A stretch of 31,306 nt of DNA, from the IMG/VR virus record IMGVR_UViG_3300000172_000006, positions 1 through 31,306 of that record. The stretch is one strand, 5' to 3'. Source of the stretch: a virus. This document shows, in pieces, positions 5,617 to 12,080 of the stretch; positions within the stretch are counted from its first letter, which is position 1, and each line of letters begins with the position of its first letter. Under the pieces are notes generated by a model. That model made no database searches, had not been told where the DNA came from, and worked only from the letters and a program-made list of their open reading frames with translations. The position numbers were made by a program, and so were the translations under genes.

Positions 5617-6181
5617 TGGCTTCCCTCAATGATATTGCCATTTCTTCAAGTATCAAAGATCGTTTGTTTTTTGGTATATCTGTTGCTTTGCTAAACCCGT
5701 TCTGCCCCAGGACTTTCCAATATATATCTTTCTCATGTGTTGCATATCCTTTCATTTCTTCAAGGAAAGGATCAGATTTGCCTGTCTTTTTCGTGTTATC
5801 CATTGAGTCTGCATCCTTCGTGTCATCTATAAGGAAAAGACCGTTAAGGCAGTATTTTCTGGCATAGGATGAACTTGCCCCCGTGATCTGGCTTTCGTCC
5901 ATCCCTTTCTTGGTTAATGATTCCCTTGCAAAAGCTGTTGCAATAATCTCGTGCTTATCATCAAAAAGCCTTGCCGTTGCCTTGACATAAAACCGTTCAC
6001 CAAAATTTATAATCTCGTCTGATATTGTCATTGAAACATCATGTTTAATCAATAAAGGCTTTAATGCTTCGCAAATATCCTCAAGATTCCTATACTTATA
6101 ATTGTTCTTAGCAAAAGTATTAACCTGTGACTTAGGGGCTTTTAACTCCCCCTGAATTCCCATTAATTTTTTCCTCAACAT
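5609..6181 (-). CDS. erf: ERF-family single-strand annealing protein
   Basis: 190 residues. Two ERF hallmarks are visible: NYKYRNLEDI at residues 27-36, and GASSSYARKYCLNGLFLIDD at residues 101-120, the G-x-x-x-S-Y-x-x-K/R-Y-x-L signature. ERF proteins coat single-stranded DNA and anneal complementary strands during phage recombination and genome circularisation. The length is close to the family norm. ATG at 6181 has GAGGGGG close upstream; a second in-frame ATG seven codons later (MGIQGELK) with GAGG before it is an alternative start. The C-terminal tail is charged. It pairs functionally with the exonuclease at 4103-4849. Confidence 0.9.
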   Translation of the reverse strand: MLRKKLMGIQGELKAPKSQVNTFAKNNYKYRNLEDICEALKPLLIKHDVSMTISDEIINFGERFYVKATARLFDDKHEIIATAFARESLTKKGMDESQITGASSSYARKYCLNGLFLIDDTKDADSMDNTKKTGKSDPFLEEMKGYATHEKDIYWKVLGQNGFSKATDIPKNKRSLILEEMAISLREANE

Positions 6182-6182
6182 T

Positions 6183-6341
6183 TTACCCCCTCATTGATTG
6201 TGATAAGTTTTTTCTTTCTTCCTTACTAAACAAATGTTCATGCTTTTTTGGATCATACCGTTCAGGATTCTTCTGGATATATTCTTTCGTCTTCTGTGTC
6301 CGGTATGCTATCAGGGCAAACAGCCCATTTTGGTTTTTCAC
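6183..6341 (-). CDS. Small basic hypothetical, overlaps the Cys-rich gene
   Basis: 52 residues from a GTG at 6341 preceded by a run of six G; other starts are possible. The frame ends one base before the ERF gene and its C-terminal half (NPERYDPKKHEHLFSKEERK) looks like real protein rather than noise. Its first 80 bases overlap, in another frame, the gene at 6262-6417. One of the two frames may be spurious in the overlap, but the non-overlapped 80 bases before ERF would otherwise be empty in an otherwise gapless string. Confidence 0.4.
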   Translation of the reverse strand: MKNQNGLFALIAYRTQKTKEYIQKNPERYDPKKHEHLFSKEERKNLSQSMRG

Positions 6342-6417
6342 ATTCCCCCCAATTTGGTCCACTCTTAACCTCATAAGGACAATTAAGACCATGAAATATT
6401 ATTTTGCCATAACACAT
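6262..6417 (-). CDS. Small Cys-containing hypothetical, 51 residues
   Basis: The ATG at 6417 overlaps the stop of the upstream gene as TAATG, as seen at other coupled genes here. The protein begins MCYGKIIFHGLNCPYEVKSG and has four cysteines (residues 2, 13, 26, 34) that could bind metal, then an acidic tail. No family recognised. Confidence 0.55.
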   Translation of the reverse strand: MCYGKIIFHGLNCPYEVKSGPNWGECEKPKWAVCPDSIPDTEDERIYPEES

Positions 6418-6560
6418 TATAAACCCAACCCGATTACAATTAACACAAAACCAAAAACCCCAAGAAGAAGAATACCAATAACTGAAAGTAAACATCTTAT
6501 GGGGCTTATCGTTTCAAACTGCTCTATTGTCGTATGCTCTGCCCAATACAATTTATTCAA
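6417..6560 (-). CDS. Small single-pass membrane protein, 47 residues
   Basis: TTG start at 6560, chosen because AGGAGAAGG lies at correct spacing; a longer in-frame ATG (6614) lies inside the upstream gene. The first 22 residues are polar and the remainder (CLLSVIGILLLGVFGFVLIV) is one long hydrophobic segment, so the protein is probably tail-anchored in the inner membrane. It overlaps the zinc-finger gene upstream by 8 bases. Function unknown; superinfection exclusion proteins often have this architecture, but that is a guess. Confidence 0.6.
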   Translation of the reverse strand: MNKLYWAEHTTIEQFETISPIRCLLSVIGILLLGVFGFVLIVIGLGL

Positions 6561-6717
6561 GATTCCTTCTCCTTTTAAATTCTTTTTCACTCCAATGTTT
6601 GTAACAATAATCAAAGTCAGCTTTCTTTAATACAAGCCTTTGCTTTATCTTTTTTTCACAACCTGGACTTTGACAAACCTTATCCGACAATTCATTAAAG
6701 CTATGTGACTTTTTCAT
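6553..6717 (-). CDS. Small zinc-finger protein, 54 residues
   Basis: ATG at 6717 with AAGGAAAG upstream. Cysteines and histidine are arranged as C15-x4-C20-x17-C38-x2-H41 (VCQSPGCEKK ... DYCYKHW), a plausible zinc-finger site, within a highly basic protein ending FKRRRNLE. Likely nucleic-acid binding. It overlaps the zinc-ribbon gene upstream by 17 bases and the membrane-protein gene downstream by 8 bases. Confidence 0.65.
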   Translation of the reverse strand: MKKSHSFNELSDKVCQSPGCEKKIKQRLVLKKADFDYCYKHWSEKEFKRRRNLE

Positions 6718-6829
6718 TATTCTTTCCTTTCATCCGCTTTAGAATCCCTTTACAACTTGGACATTGAACCGGATTTTTAACCCTTGGTGTCCACTTATGA
6801 CCGCACTTTTTACACTTCAACTTTCCCAC
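6701..6829 (-). CDS. Small zinc-ribbon protein, 42 residues
   Basis: GTG at 6829 (or TTG at 6820) behind an AGGAAGGGGG stretch. The sequence KCKKCGHKWTPRVKNPVQCP followed by SCKG gives a CxxC-x13-CxxC zinc ribbon, the smallest common metal-binding fold. The C-terminal tail is basic. It is the first gene after the holin terminator and would be the first one read from the promoter at 6863-6891. Regulatory RNA polymerase- or DNA-binding roles are usual for such ribbons, but here the role is unknown. Confidence 0.65.
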   Translation of the reverse strand: MGKLKCKKCGHKWTPRVKNPVQCPSCKGILKRMKGKNNEKVT

Positions 6830-6843
6830 CCCCTTCCTAAAAA

Positions 6844-6876
6844 TAAAAAAACGCCTATACCTTATGTATAGACGTT
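6844..6876 (-). terminator. Intrinsic terminator after the holin gene
   Basis: On the minus strand an 11-base-pair stem (arms 6876-6866 and 6860-6850, one G-U pair) with a 5-base loop is followed directly by a run of U. It is the only clear rho-independent terminator in the window and closes the structural and lysis operon 38 bases after the holin stop. Confidence 0.85.
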
Positions 6877-6891
6877 CTTAGAAATTGTCAA
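6863..6891 (-). promoter_or_regulatory. Candidate promoter overlapping the terminator
   Basis: A perfect -35 TTGACA (6891-6886) precedes either TACATA with 17-base spacing (6868-6863) or TATACA with 15-base spacing (6870-6865). Both -10 candidates lie inside the terminator stem-loop. A transcript would begin within or just after the second arm, so new transcripts would escape the full hairpin while read-through ones would be stopped. It would serve the small-gene and recombination block. Confidence 0.45.
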
Positions 6892-6913
6892 GTTATTATT
6901 ATAATATTATATT

Positions 6914-7330
6914 TTATTTACCTATTAATTTACTTTTCCCATACTCCCTTGCACCAACATAACCAAGATACCCTGCCCCGAATACACCCCATAAGCCATC
7001 TGGTATCGCACTTAACCATGACTGCATACCTGTGGCAACCTGGACTGCTATATCAGGCTTAAAAGCAGAAAGAACCCCCATAGGCAAAGAGAAAAGGATT
7101 AATAAGTACATCACATACAAAAAAGAAGGTCTTGCCCTGCTTGTCCAAGGGTCAGAACTCTTTGCTTCGGCAAGGATCGCATTAAGTTGGTTTTCCTGTG
7201 ATCTAAACTCCCCGTCCTGTGCCATCTTTAAAGCCTGGAGTTTGAATTTTTCCTTGTCTGCTGCATCTACAAAAAACTTATCTGCCACCGTATCAATTGC
7301 ACCTGTAACAGCACTTAATATATTAAGCAT
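6914..7330 (-). CDS. Holin, GTA-type three-helix family
   Basis: 138 residues. An amphipathic N-terminal helix and a charged segment (residues 20-60) lead into SRARPSFLYVMYLLILFSLP (about 64-83), a membrane helix after an R-x-R-P motif, and a second membrane segment at 111-128 (DGLWGVFGAGYLGYVGA). The R-P-x-x-x-Y motif and layout match the 3TM holins found in gene transfer agents and proteobacterial phages. Holins form lesions in the inner membrane that release endolysin. It is the last gene before the terminator, next to the other lysis genes. Confidence 0.85.
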   Translation of the reverse strand: MLNILSAVTGAIDTVADKFFVDAADKEKFKLQALKMAQDGEFRSQENQLNAILAEAKSSDPWTSRARPSFLYVMYLLILFSLPMGVLSAFKPDIAVQVATGMQSWLSAIPDGLWGVFGAGYLGYVGAREYGKSKLIGK

Positions 7331-7339
7331 TTGACACCC

Positions 7340-7696
7340 CTATTCTTTGATAAATTCCAATTTATCGTTAAGCAAGATAACATTCATATTAAGCTCTTCT
7401 AAGTTGCCAAGAACCTTAGTATTCATCTTTTCTTGCCGTTCCCAATTATTCATATCAACTGCCTGTTGAACATTAATAGTTTTAATCATCTCAAGCAACA
7501 CAGCATTGTCAACCTTTTTATCTAACTTATCACAAAGTTCCGTGTACTTGTAATTGATCTTATCATCTTGCTTATCAATGATCTTATTTTGTTGAGCATA
7601 CAGTAACCCACATACTGAAAACAGCCCAATAATTGCCAAATTAAACCCCCACGTAATCAACCTGTCAACTTTAGAAATCTGCCTACGTTCTCTCAA
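7340..7696 (-). CDS. Membrane-anchored coiled-coil protein of the lysis region
   Basis: 118 residues from a TTG at 7696, supported by AAAGGAGA at seven bases. One membrane helix (residues about 13-34, LITWGFNLAIIGLFSVCGLL) follows a short basic N-terminus, then the rest is a polar heptad-rich coiled coil (NKIIDKQDDKINYKYTELCD and onward). This inner-membrane-anchor plus periplasmic coiled coil is the layout of i-spanins (Rz) and of XhlA-type proteins. No o-spanin lipoprotein is visible next to it, so spanin assignment is tentative. Confidence 0.65.
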   Translation of the reverse strand: MRERRQISKVDRLITWGFNLAIIGLFSVCGLLYAQQNKIIDKQDDKINYKYTELCDKLDKKVDNAVLLEMIKTINVQQAVDMNNWERQEKMNTKVLGNLEELNMNVILLNDKLEFIKE

Positions 7697-7697
7697 T

Positions 7698-7808
7698 TTA
7701 AATCTCCTTTATGAATAAGACCAATTCAATAACACCCCAAAACACTAAAGTGAATCCTACCCCTATTATAATACCGATTGGAATTAATGGCATAAAATCA
7801 AAATACAT
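7698..7808 (-). CDS. Tiny membrane protein, 36 residues
   Basis: ATG at 7808 overlaps the stop of the peptidase gene by one base as TAATG. MYFDFMPLIPIGIIIGVGFT followed by LVFWGVIELVLFIKEI is almost one continuous hydrophobic helix. The last codons contain the ribosome binding site of the next gene. Its position between endolysin and holin suggests a lysis accessory (pinholin- or antiholin-like), an inference from location and hydrophobicity. Confidence 0.6.
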   Translation of the reverse strand: MYFDFMPLIPIGIIIGVGFTLVFWGVIELVLFIKEI

Positions 7809-8161
7809 TATTTGCAACCCCAATGTTCAAAGCTGAAGTGATTTGCGTCATCGAACCTTCCACCCCACCTTGCATCTTTATGTAAACATTCCCAATGTTC
7901 TCCAAGTTCTAACCAGGCAGGATGACCACCGTCTGAGATAAATTCACCTTTAACAAATAAATTAAAGTCATGTGCAAGTCTTATCTTATGGACAGAATTC
8001 TTTGAAGCGTAACTCCGTTTTTCCCCCATTTCACCAAAGACTCTTGGATCACGGTATCCGTCCCCTTGTGTAAGCCCGTATTCTTTGCTGCTTGCAAACA
8101 AGATAAGTTTACCTATACAAGCTGTAAAGATTTGCTGTTTCTCTGATAATCTCATAATCAC
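7808..8161 (-). CDS. M15-family peptidoglycan endopeptidase (endolysin)
   Basis: 117 residues from a GTG at 8161 that overlaps the upstream stop as GTGA; an in-frame ATG at 8155 (MRLSEKQQIF) is an alternative. Zinc ligands of the M15C L-Ala-D-Glu or D-Ala-D-Ala peptidase fold are present: SVHKIRLAHDFNLF with His58 and Asp65 in H-x6-D spacing, and DANHFSFEHWG near the C-terminus with His108/His113. The GDGYRDPRVFGEMG segment is the usual approach to the active site. Compact single-domain size is normal for phage M15 endolysins. No signal peptide, so export would rely on the holin. It is the main endolysin candidate. Confidence 0.9.
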   Translation of the reverse strand: MIMRLSEKQQIFTACIGKLILFASSKEYGLTQGDGYRDPRVFGEMGEKRSYASKNSVHKIRLAHDFNLFVKGEFISDGGHPAWLELGEHWECLHKDARWGGRFDDANHFSFEHWGCK

Positions 8162-8368
8162 ATCACTATATTAATTATATCCATTCGATCCACTTCACCG
8201 ATTATGGGAAGGTTAACAGGGTCTCCATAATCCCATTTCACTTTTGGGTCTTGGCTGTCCCTGAATCTTATAACCTTTTCTCCGTCTGGTTTTACACAAA
8301 CTGCAATCCTGAAAGAGTGACCGCAACTGCGTATCGCTGTAAGCTTTTCCGTTTAATAAGTAACTCAC
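8158..8368 (-). pseudogene. Small gene with an apparent +1 frameshift
   Basis: GTG at 8368 overlaps the upstream stop as GTGA and has a perfect AAGGAG six bases upstream, so translation should start here as VSYLLNG. In that frame the sequence then reads nonsense and stops. Removing one A from the four-A run at 8345-8348 joins it to a long, protein-like frame, KLTAIRSCGHSFRIAVCVKP and on to a stop at 8158, giving 69 residues. The downstream frame has no start codon of its own. Either a one-base error or mutation in a homopolymer, or a programmed +1 shift. Family unknown. Confidence 0.55.
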
Positions 8369-8727
8369 AATGTTCTCCTTGTGTTTTGGTGCACTTGTAT
8401 ATGAAAATGTAAAACTCCGGTTTTTGTTTTATGTAATAAAGCTACTCTCATAGTTGGTCTCTCATAGTCATATACCCAGTTATCGTTAATCCAACGCTCT
8501 ATTTCTTTTGGTTCTAAATAAACCCATTCTGTTAAGTCTATCGCTCTTACTGGTCGTACGCCGTGTAGATCGTTTCTGTGCATCTTTGGTCTGTATGACT
8601 CTGACATTCTGAGTCCAAACTTATCAGCTATAGCGCATATAATATTAACCAAAAGAGGCTCATAATTATACTCCATTAGACCACGTAGAACACTAGTATC
8701 TTTTATTACTATTTTGCCTGGTTTCAT
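8365..8727 (-). CDS. M15/D-Ala-D-Ala-carboxypeptidase-like protein
   Basis: 120 residues. The segment SESYRPKMHRNDLHGVRPVR then AIDLTEW gives a candidate His55 and Asp64, and the C-terminus has VLHFHIQVH with His107/His109, the order of zinc ligands seen in M15-type and related LAS peptidases. It differs from the neighbouring M15 endolysin in spacing (H-x8-D rather than H-x6-D) and has no recognisable similarity elsewhere. A wall-remodelling or secondary lysis enzyme is likely. The start lies inside the 42-residue membrane gene upstream, whose last 35 bases overlap it. No strong ribosome binding site, so translational coupling is probable. Confidence 0.65.
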   Translation of the reverse strand: MKPGKIVIKDTSVLRGLMEYNYEPLLVNIICAIADKFGLRMSESYRPKMHRNDLHGVRPVRAIDLTEWVYLEPKEIERWINDNWVYDYERPTMRVALLHKTKTGVLHFHIQVHQNTRRTL

Positions 8728-8821
8728 ATACCCAAAATATAACTAAAATGTTTCCCCATACTAGTAAGCATACCACTAGAGCTCCGATCGTTATTGCAAT
8801 ACAGCCAATGAGCTGTTCCAT
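8693..8821 (-). CDS. Small single-pass membrane protein, 42 residues
   Basis: ATG at 8821 begins directly after the stop of the upstream gene; an AAGGA lies eleven bases away. The sequence MEQLIGCIAITIGALVVCLL runs into a continuous hydrophobic helix ending FWVY, followed by a polar basic tail. One membrane span, N-terminus probably outside. The gene overlaps the next by 35 bases. Located between two wall-enzyme genes, so a lysis accessory is suspected. Confidence 0.55.
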   Translation of the reverse strand: MEQLIGCIAITIGALVVCLLVWGNILVIFWVYETRQNSNKRY

Positions 8822-9568
8822 TCATACTGTCATCCTTAAAATTCTTATTTCATCATATTTGGAATAAGGTGGATTCTCACCATATTTCCAAACAAAAGTT
8901 TCTACTTGTGGATCATACATCCATAGATCCATGTTGTCATCAAGGATATGAGTGATTGCGTGTTTTAGTATATCCTGCCCTTCATACCTTAATATTACAT
9001 CAGACCTTTTACCAAAGACCAGATTGCCATAGTTCCACCTTGACAACCATCCAGTTGTTTCATTAACAAAGTCATCGCAATCGTGGGCTTCTTCAATATA
9101 TAATCGTCTGTCTGCTGGATTGGCAACACAAACAGGTTTAATCATCTCTGGTTTTATCAACTTGAAAATCATATCATCTTCGTAAATATCAAAGGGATGA
9201 ATACCTGTGAGTGTTCTTATCCTTTGCCTTGCTTCATAAACTGATATTTCTCTCATTTCACCAAGATCAGGTACAGGAGGATTTAAAATGTCTGCGTAAC
9301 CTTGAGCTTTAAACATTGACCAATCCCCTGCAAGCCACGCCACTAATTCATCCCCTGTTATCAACCCCATTGGATTAAGGATTTCAGCGATTAAAGTATC
9401 AGGATGGATTGAAGGCTTCGGGCATTTCTCTTTTACGGCGATAGAAACCATTTGAAGCTGTACGCTGTCTGGCTGACCGAAACAAGCTATGCAATCGGCG
9501 TACAGACGTTCGTACTGAGTAAAATGGTAATACCCGCCTTCTATTAAATAGTCTTTAATCTTTTTCAT
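8822..9568 (-). CDS. Putative MOA-type (agglutinin C-like) cysteine peptidase
   Basis: 248 residues, ATG with AGGTGGGC upstream. The C-terminal 90 residues show DCDDFVNETTGWLSRWNYGN, a hydrophobic F-G segment, KHAITHILDD and DLWMYDPQ. This C-D-D-F ... H-A ... L-W-x-x-x-P-Q order matches my recollection of phage proteins related to the papain-like domain of Marasmius oreades agglutinin, with Cys164 and His203 as candidate catalytic residues. The N-terminal 150 residues are unrecognised. It lies between the tail fibre genes and the endolysins, so a role in host-wall penetration or receptor processing would fit. Enzymatic activity is inferred. Confidence 0.55.
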   Translation of the reverse strand: MKKIKDYLIEGGYYHFTQYERLYADCIACFGQPDSVQLQMVSIAVKEKCPKPSIHPDTLIAEILNPMGLITGDELVAWLAGDWSMFKAQGYADILNPPVPDLGEMREISVYEARQRIRTLTGIHPFDIYEDDMIFKLIKPEMIKPVCVANPADRRLYIEEAHDCDDFVNETTGWLSRWNYGNLVFGKRSDVILRYEGQDILKHAITHILDDNMDLWMYDPQVETFVWKYGENPPYSKYDEIRILRMTV

Positions 9569-9627
9569 TGCTGCCCACCTGTGCCAGATGAATAGTATTG
9601 TATTAGTGCTTGTTTTATTGTTGTCAT
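9565..9627 (-). CDS. Coupled 20-residue micro-ORF
   Basis: ATG at 9627 overlaps the upstream stop as TAATG and the stop overlaps the next ATG as ATGA, so a ribosome could pass continuously from the coiled-coil gene to the MOA-like gene. It encodes MTTIKQALIQYYSSGTGGQQ. The double overlap is the pattern of real genes in this operon; no function can be suggested. Confidence 0.45.
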   Translation of the reverse strand: MTTIKQALIQYYSSGTGGQQ

Positions 9628-10265
9628 TACTCTACCAGTAATTTAAAATTTTCAGGTAATTTAATCCGTTTGTATTCTTCCGGCATCAAATATTCCTCTT
9701 TGTTTTCATACCACTCAAGCAATGCTTTTTGATCTTGAATACTGGATAAAATATCTTTTTTCATATCTTGGGGGCATGAGTTCATAAATTCAAAAGTTGA
9801 ATTGCCTAATCTGCCTTTTGATATCCAATCGACACAAGTCATTTCTTTTATTTTGTATAGCCACATATCTTTGTCGAGTTGTTTCCTTTTTTCATCTGTC
9901 AAATCGCCTATTTGTTTTTTTAAATATACTGCTTGCTGGTAAAATCTTTTAAACTCCCTTTTGGTGTCTTTTATTACCCTGTTTGATTCTTCCATCTGCA
10001 TGGATTTTCTTTTGTACTCAATTTCAGCATATCGTTTTTTAAAGTCTGTTTCAGATTCAGACAAATGTTTTTGTTCTTCAATTTCTACCTGTAATTTTTC
10101 ATTATCACAAGTAAGTTCTCTCAATCCCCTAAATCGCTTATAGAGTTCCCGTAGAGCCTGTTTATATTGACCATACATTGTTCCACCGGCCCTGGTTGTT
10201 ACAAAGTAATCGTCTTGAAACTCACTCATCCCGGTTTGATGGTCATTTAACAATTCTTTAAGCAT
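9627..10265 (-). CDS. Coiled-coil protein downstream of the tail fibres
   Basis: 212 residues, ATG with AAAGGAGG upstream. The N-terminus contains DYFVTTRAGGTMYGQYKQAL followed by a long charged helix (residues about 45-125, rich in Lys/Glu with heptad spacing, for example KRYAEIEYKRKSMQMEESNR). The C-terminal part has ISKGRLGNSTFEFMNSCP. I recall similar proteins in environmental phages next to tail genes, never with an assigned role. A structural or assembly role for fibres is inferred from position and coiled-coil content. Confidence 0.65.
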   Translation of the reverse strand: MLKELLNDHQTGMSEFQDDYFVTTRAGGTMYGQYKQALRELYKRFRGLRELTCDNEKLQVEIEEQKHLSESETDFKKRYAEIEYKRKSMQMEESNRVIKDTKREFKRFYQQAVYLKKQIGDLTDEKRKQLDKDMWLYKIKEMTCVDWISKGRLGNSTFEFMNSCPQDMKKDILSSIQDQKALLEWYENKEEYLMPEEYKRIKLPENFKLLVE

Positions 10266-10274
10266 GATCCTCCT

Positions 10275-11174
10275 TTATGTAGCTATTGTTGCAGAAGCTG
10301 TCCCATACCTTGCAGCGGTAGGTGCGTCAGTTTTAGCTGTCCAAGTGTCAACAACATATTCGTCACAATCTTTTATCATTGGGCCTACGCCGTCATTGCC
10401 ATATGCCACATAGCATTTATCGTCTATTGAGACCATTGATGGAAACCATCTTGCAGGTAGTGGACAATCCGTTTTATTCGCCCAAGTATCAGGCGTATAT
10501 TCGTCTGTATCTCTCATTTTAGTCGTTGTGCTGTGTCTACCGCCAACAGAATACCCCTTTGAATTCATAGTTGCTGTCCCGGCACCAGACCGTCCAGGCG
10601 CTGTCATGTCTGTTTTCCCTGTCCACGTATCAACTACATATTCATCAACGTGAAGGGCGTCCGCACTACCGTCATAACCACCAAAAGAGTATATTTTTTC
10701 TGTTATTACAGCTAACCCAATACCTTGACGCCCCGGCGTCGGCATATCTGTTTTATTGGTCCATGAATCAGGATCATACTCATCACAATCCCGCAAATTA
10801 GTAGATGGGTTCCACCCAGCAATATAATAGCCCTTGCTTGCTATCGTACCAGCCCTAAACCAAAATCTTGGAGGTGACGGCATATTAGTTTTTGCCGCCC
10901 ATGAATCAGGATCATACTCATCACAATAACTCAATGAGCCACCAGAAGAACCGCCTGCAACGTAAGCCTTATTACTTATCGTTGTTGCGGCTGCGCCATT
11001 CCCTGTATGACCTGCTGTGTTGTTTGTTTTTGAAGTCCATGTATCAGAAAGATATTCTTCTGTGTCTGTAAGAGGATTAGTGTTATCATGTCCACCAAAC
11101 CAGTACCCTCTTTCTACAAGATCCGCGACACGTAATCTTGATAGCACCGCCTTATGGGCTAATTGAATAGTCAT
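10275..11174 (-). CDS. Kelch-type beta-propeller, probable receptor-binding protein
   Basis: 299 residues, ATG with GGAGG upstream. After a 22-residue N-terminus the protein is six repeats of 45-48 residues, each carrying a G-G (or A-G/Y-G) strand, D-E-Y-x-x-D-(S/T)-W and K-T-(D/N)-x-P-x-x-x-R (for example CDEYDPDSWTNKTDMPTPGR). This is the kelch/galactose-oxidase propeller pattern, with six blades filling the whole protein. Phage propellers of this type usually bind host-surface sugar or protein. The short N-terminus (MTIQLAHKAVLSRLRVADLV) probably docks to the tail. Blades 2 and 3 share a 29-base identical DNA stretch, a sign of recent repeat exchange. Confidence 0.85.
   Translation of the reverse strand: MTIQLAHKAVLSRLRVADLVERGYWFGGHDNTNPLTDTEEYLSDTWTSKTNNTAGHTGNGAAATTISNKAYVAGGSSGGSLSYCDEYDPDSWAAKTNMPSPPRFWFRAGTIASKGYYIAGWNPSTNLRDCDEYDPDSWTNKTDMPTPGRQGIGLAVITEKIYSFGGYDGSADALHVDEYVVDTWTGKTDMTAPGRSGAGTATMNSKGYSVGGRHSTTTKMRDTDEYTPDTWANKTDCPLPARWFPSMVSIDDKCYVAYGNDGVGPMIKDCDEYVVDTWTAKTDAPTAARYGTASATIAT
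10761..10789 (-). repeat. Kelch-gene 29-base direct repeat, copy A
   Basis: Identical to 10899-10927, exactly 138 bases (46 codons, one propeller blade) apart. Both copies encode C-D-E-Y-D-P-D-S-W. Confidence 0.85.
10899..10927 (-). repeat. Kelch-gene 29-base direct repeat, copy B
   Basis: Second copy of the repeat at 10761-10789, one blade upstream in reading order. Confidence 0.85.
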
Positions 11175-11177
11175 AGT

Positions 11178-12071
11178 TTACGCCTCCGGTGTCCACCCAT
11201 TAGTAGTGATAAGCCAATCATCTGCTGTGTAATATTGAAAGACCGCTATATCTCCAGCGGTTGAAAGATTTGTAAGGTTCTTTCCTTCAGCGTTTGTCGT
11301 GCCGTCCATTAAGTAACCATCGGCAGCATTGGTATCCACTATAACCTCTATTGCTCCGAGTGTTATAATGGTGAAGTTCATTCCTGCTGCCATTACGGGT
11401 AACTGACAAGTACCTGTTACATTTACAATATAAGTACCACCATATAAATTTGCACCCGTGAAATTAGCTGCAAAATTTGCTGCTGAATCAGTGACAGGAG
11501 TAAGACTTGGTAAAGCTCCCGCACTTGTAAGTCCTGTTAAAGAAGTTATGTCACTATTAGCTCCATCACTTGCAGCATTAGCCACTTTGGCTAAAGGAAT
11601 CCCATCGTCATCCAAGCCAGTCATTGAAGTGATGTCAGTATTCGCCCCAGGTATAGCAGCACCGGCTTGTTTCTTTATCATTATCTTAAAAGTGCTTGTT
11701 GTGATTGCCGTTACCTGGACTTCATCGTTTGCACTGGCAGTATAAGTTGCCCCACCCTGAACCGTAATATTCCCTGCATGAGTAAAAATACAAGCACCGG
11801 CACAAATTAAAGTCCGTATAGAACCGGCTTTTGTTGCAGCAGGAAAGTCTGTTATTGTTTCCGTTCCGGTAAAATTAATAGTGTTCCCTGCTGCTGCCCA
11901 TATCGCACTTGTGGTTGCATGAGAAGCTACAGTAACATATCCAGTATTGACAACTTTATGCGTCCCATCATTATCATGTTCAATCAAAGCATGACGGTTT
12001 AAAGTATCGTCCTTTGTTGGATGAGAAGCCCCAACCATTTCTTCAGTATAAATTATTCTCTGATCTGCCAT
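11178..12071 (-). CDS. Tail fibre or spike-like protein
   Basis: 297 residues. The N-terminal region, with HALIEHDNDGTHKVV, resembles adaptor starts of phage fibres. The middle has beta-rich, Thr/Ala-rich sequence (TINFTGTETITDFPAATKAG). The repeated motif GANTDITSMTGL then GANSDITSLTGL is typical of trimeric phage fibre stems. The C-terminus (DGYLMDGTTNAEGKNLTNLS) is also fibre-like. It lies directly upstream of the kelch gene with 3 bases between, so the two probably form the host-recognition apparatus together. No enzymatic motif seen. Confidence 0.75.
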   Translation of the reverse strand: MADQRIIYTEEMVGASHPTKDDTLNRHALIEHDNDGTHKVVNTGYVTVASHATTSAIWAAAGNTINFTGTETITDFPAATKAGSIRTLICAGACIFTHAGNITVQGGATYTASANDEVQVTAITTSTFKIMIKKQAGAAIPGANTDITSMTGLDDDGIPLAKVANAASDGANSDITSLTGLTSAGALPSLTPVTDSAANFAANFTGANLYGGTYIVNVTGTCQLPVMAAGMNFTIITLGAIEVIVDTNAADGYLMDGTTNAEGKNLTNLSTAGDIAVFQYYTADDWLITTNGWTPEA

Positions 12072-12080
12072 TTAAACCCC

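Noticed and set aside
7668-7700. TTGACA with TTTAAT at 17 bases inside the coiled-coil gene
   Set aside because: Lies well inside coding sequence of a continuous operon with no downstream unit that needs it; likely chance.
10275-11174. Diversity-generating retroelement target
   Set aside because: No reverse transcriptase or template repeat in the window; repeats are explained by kelch blade duplication.
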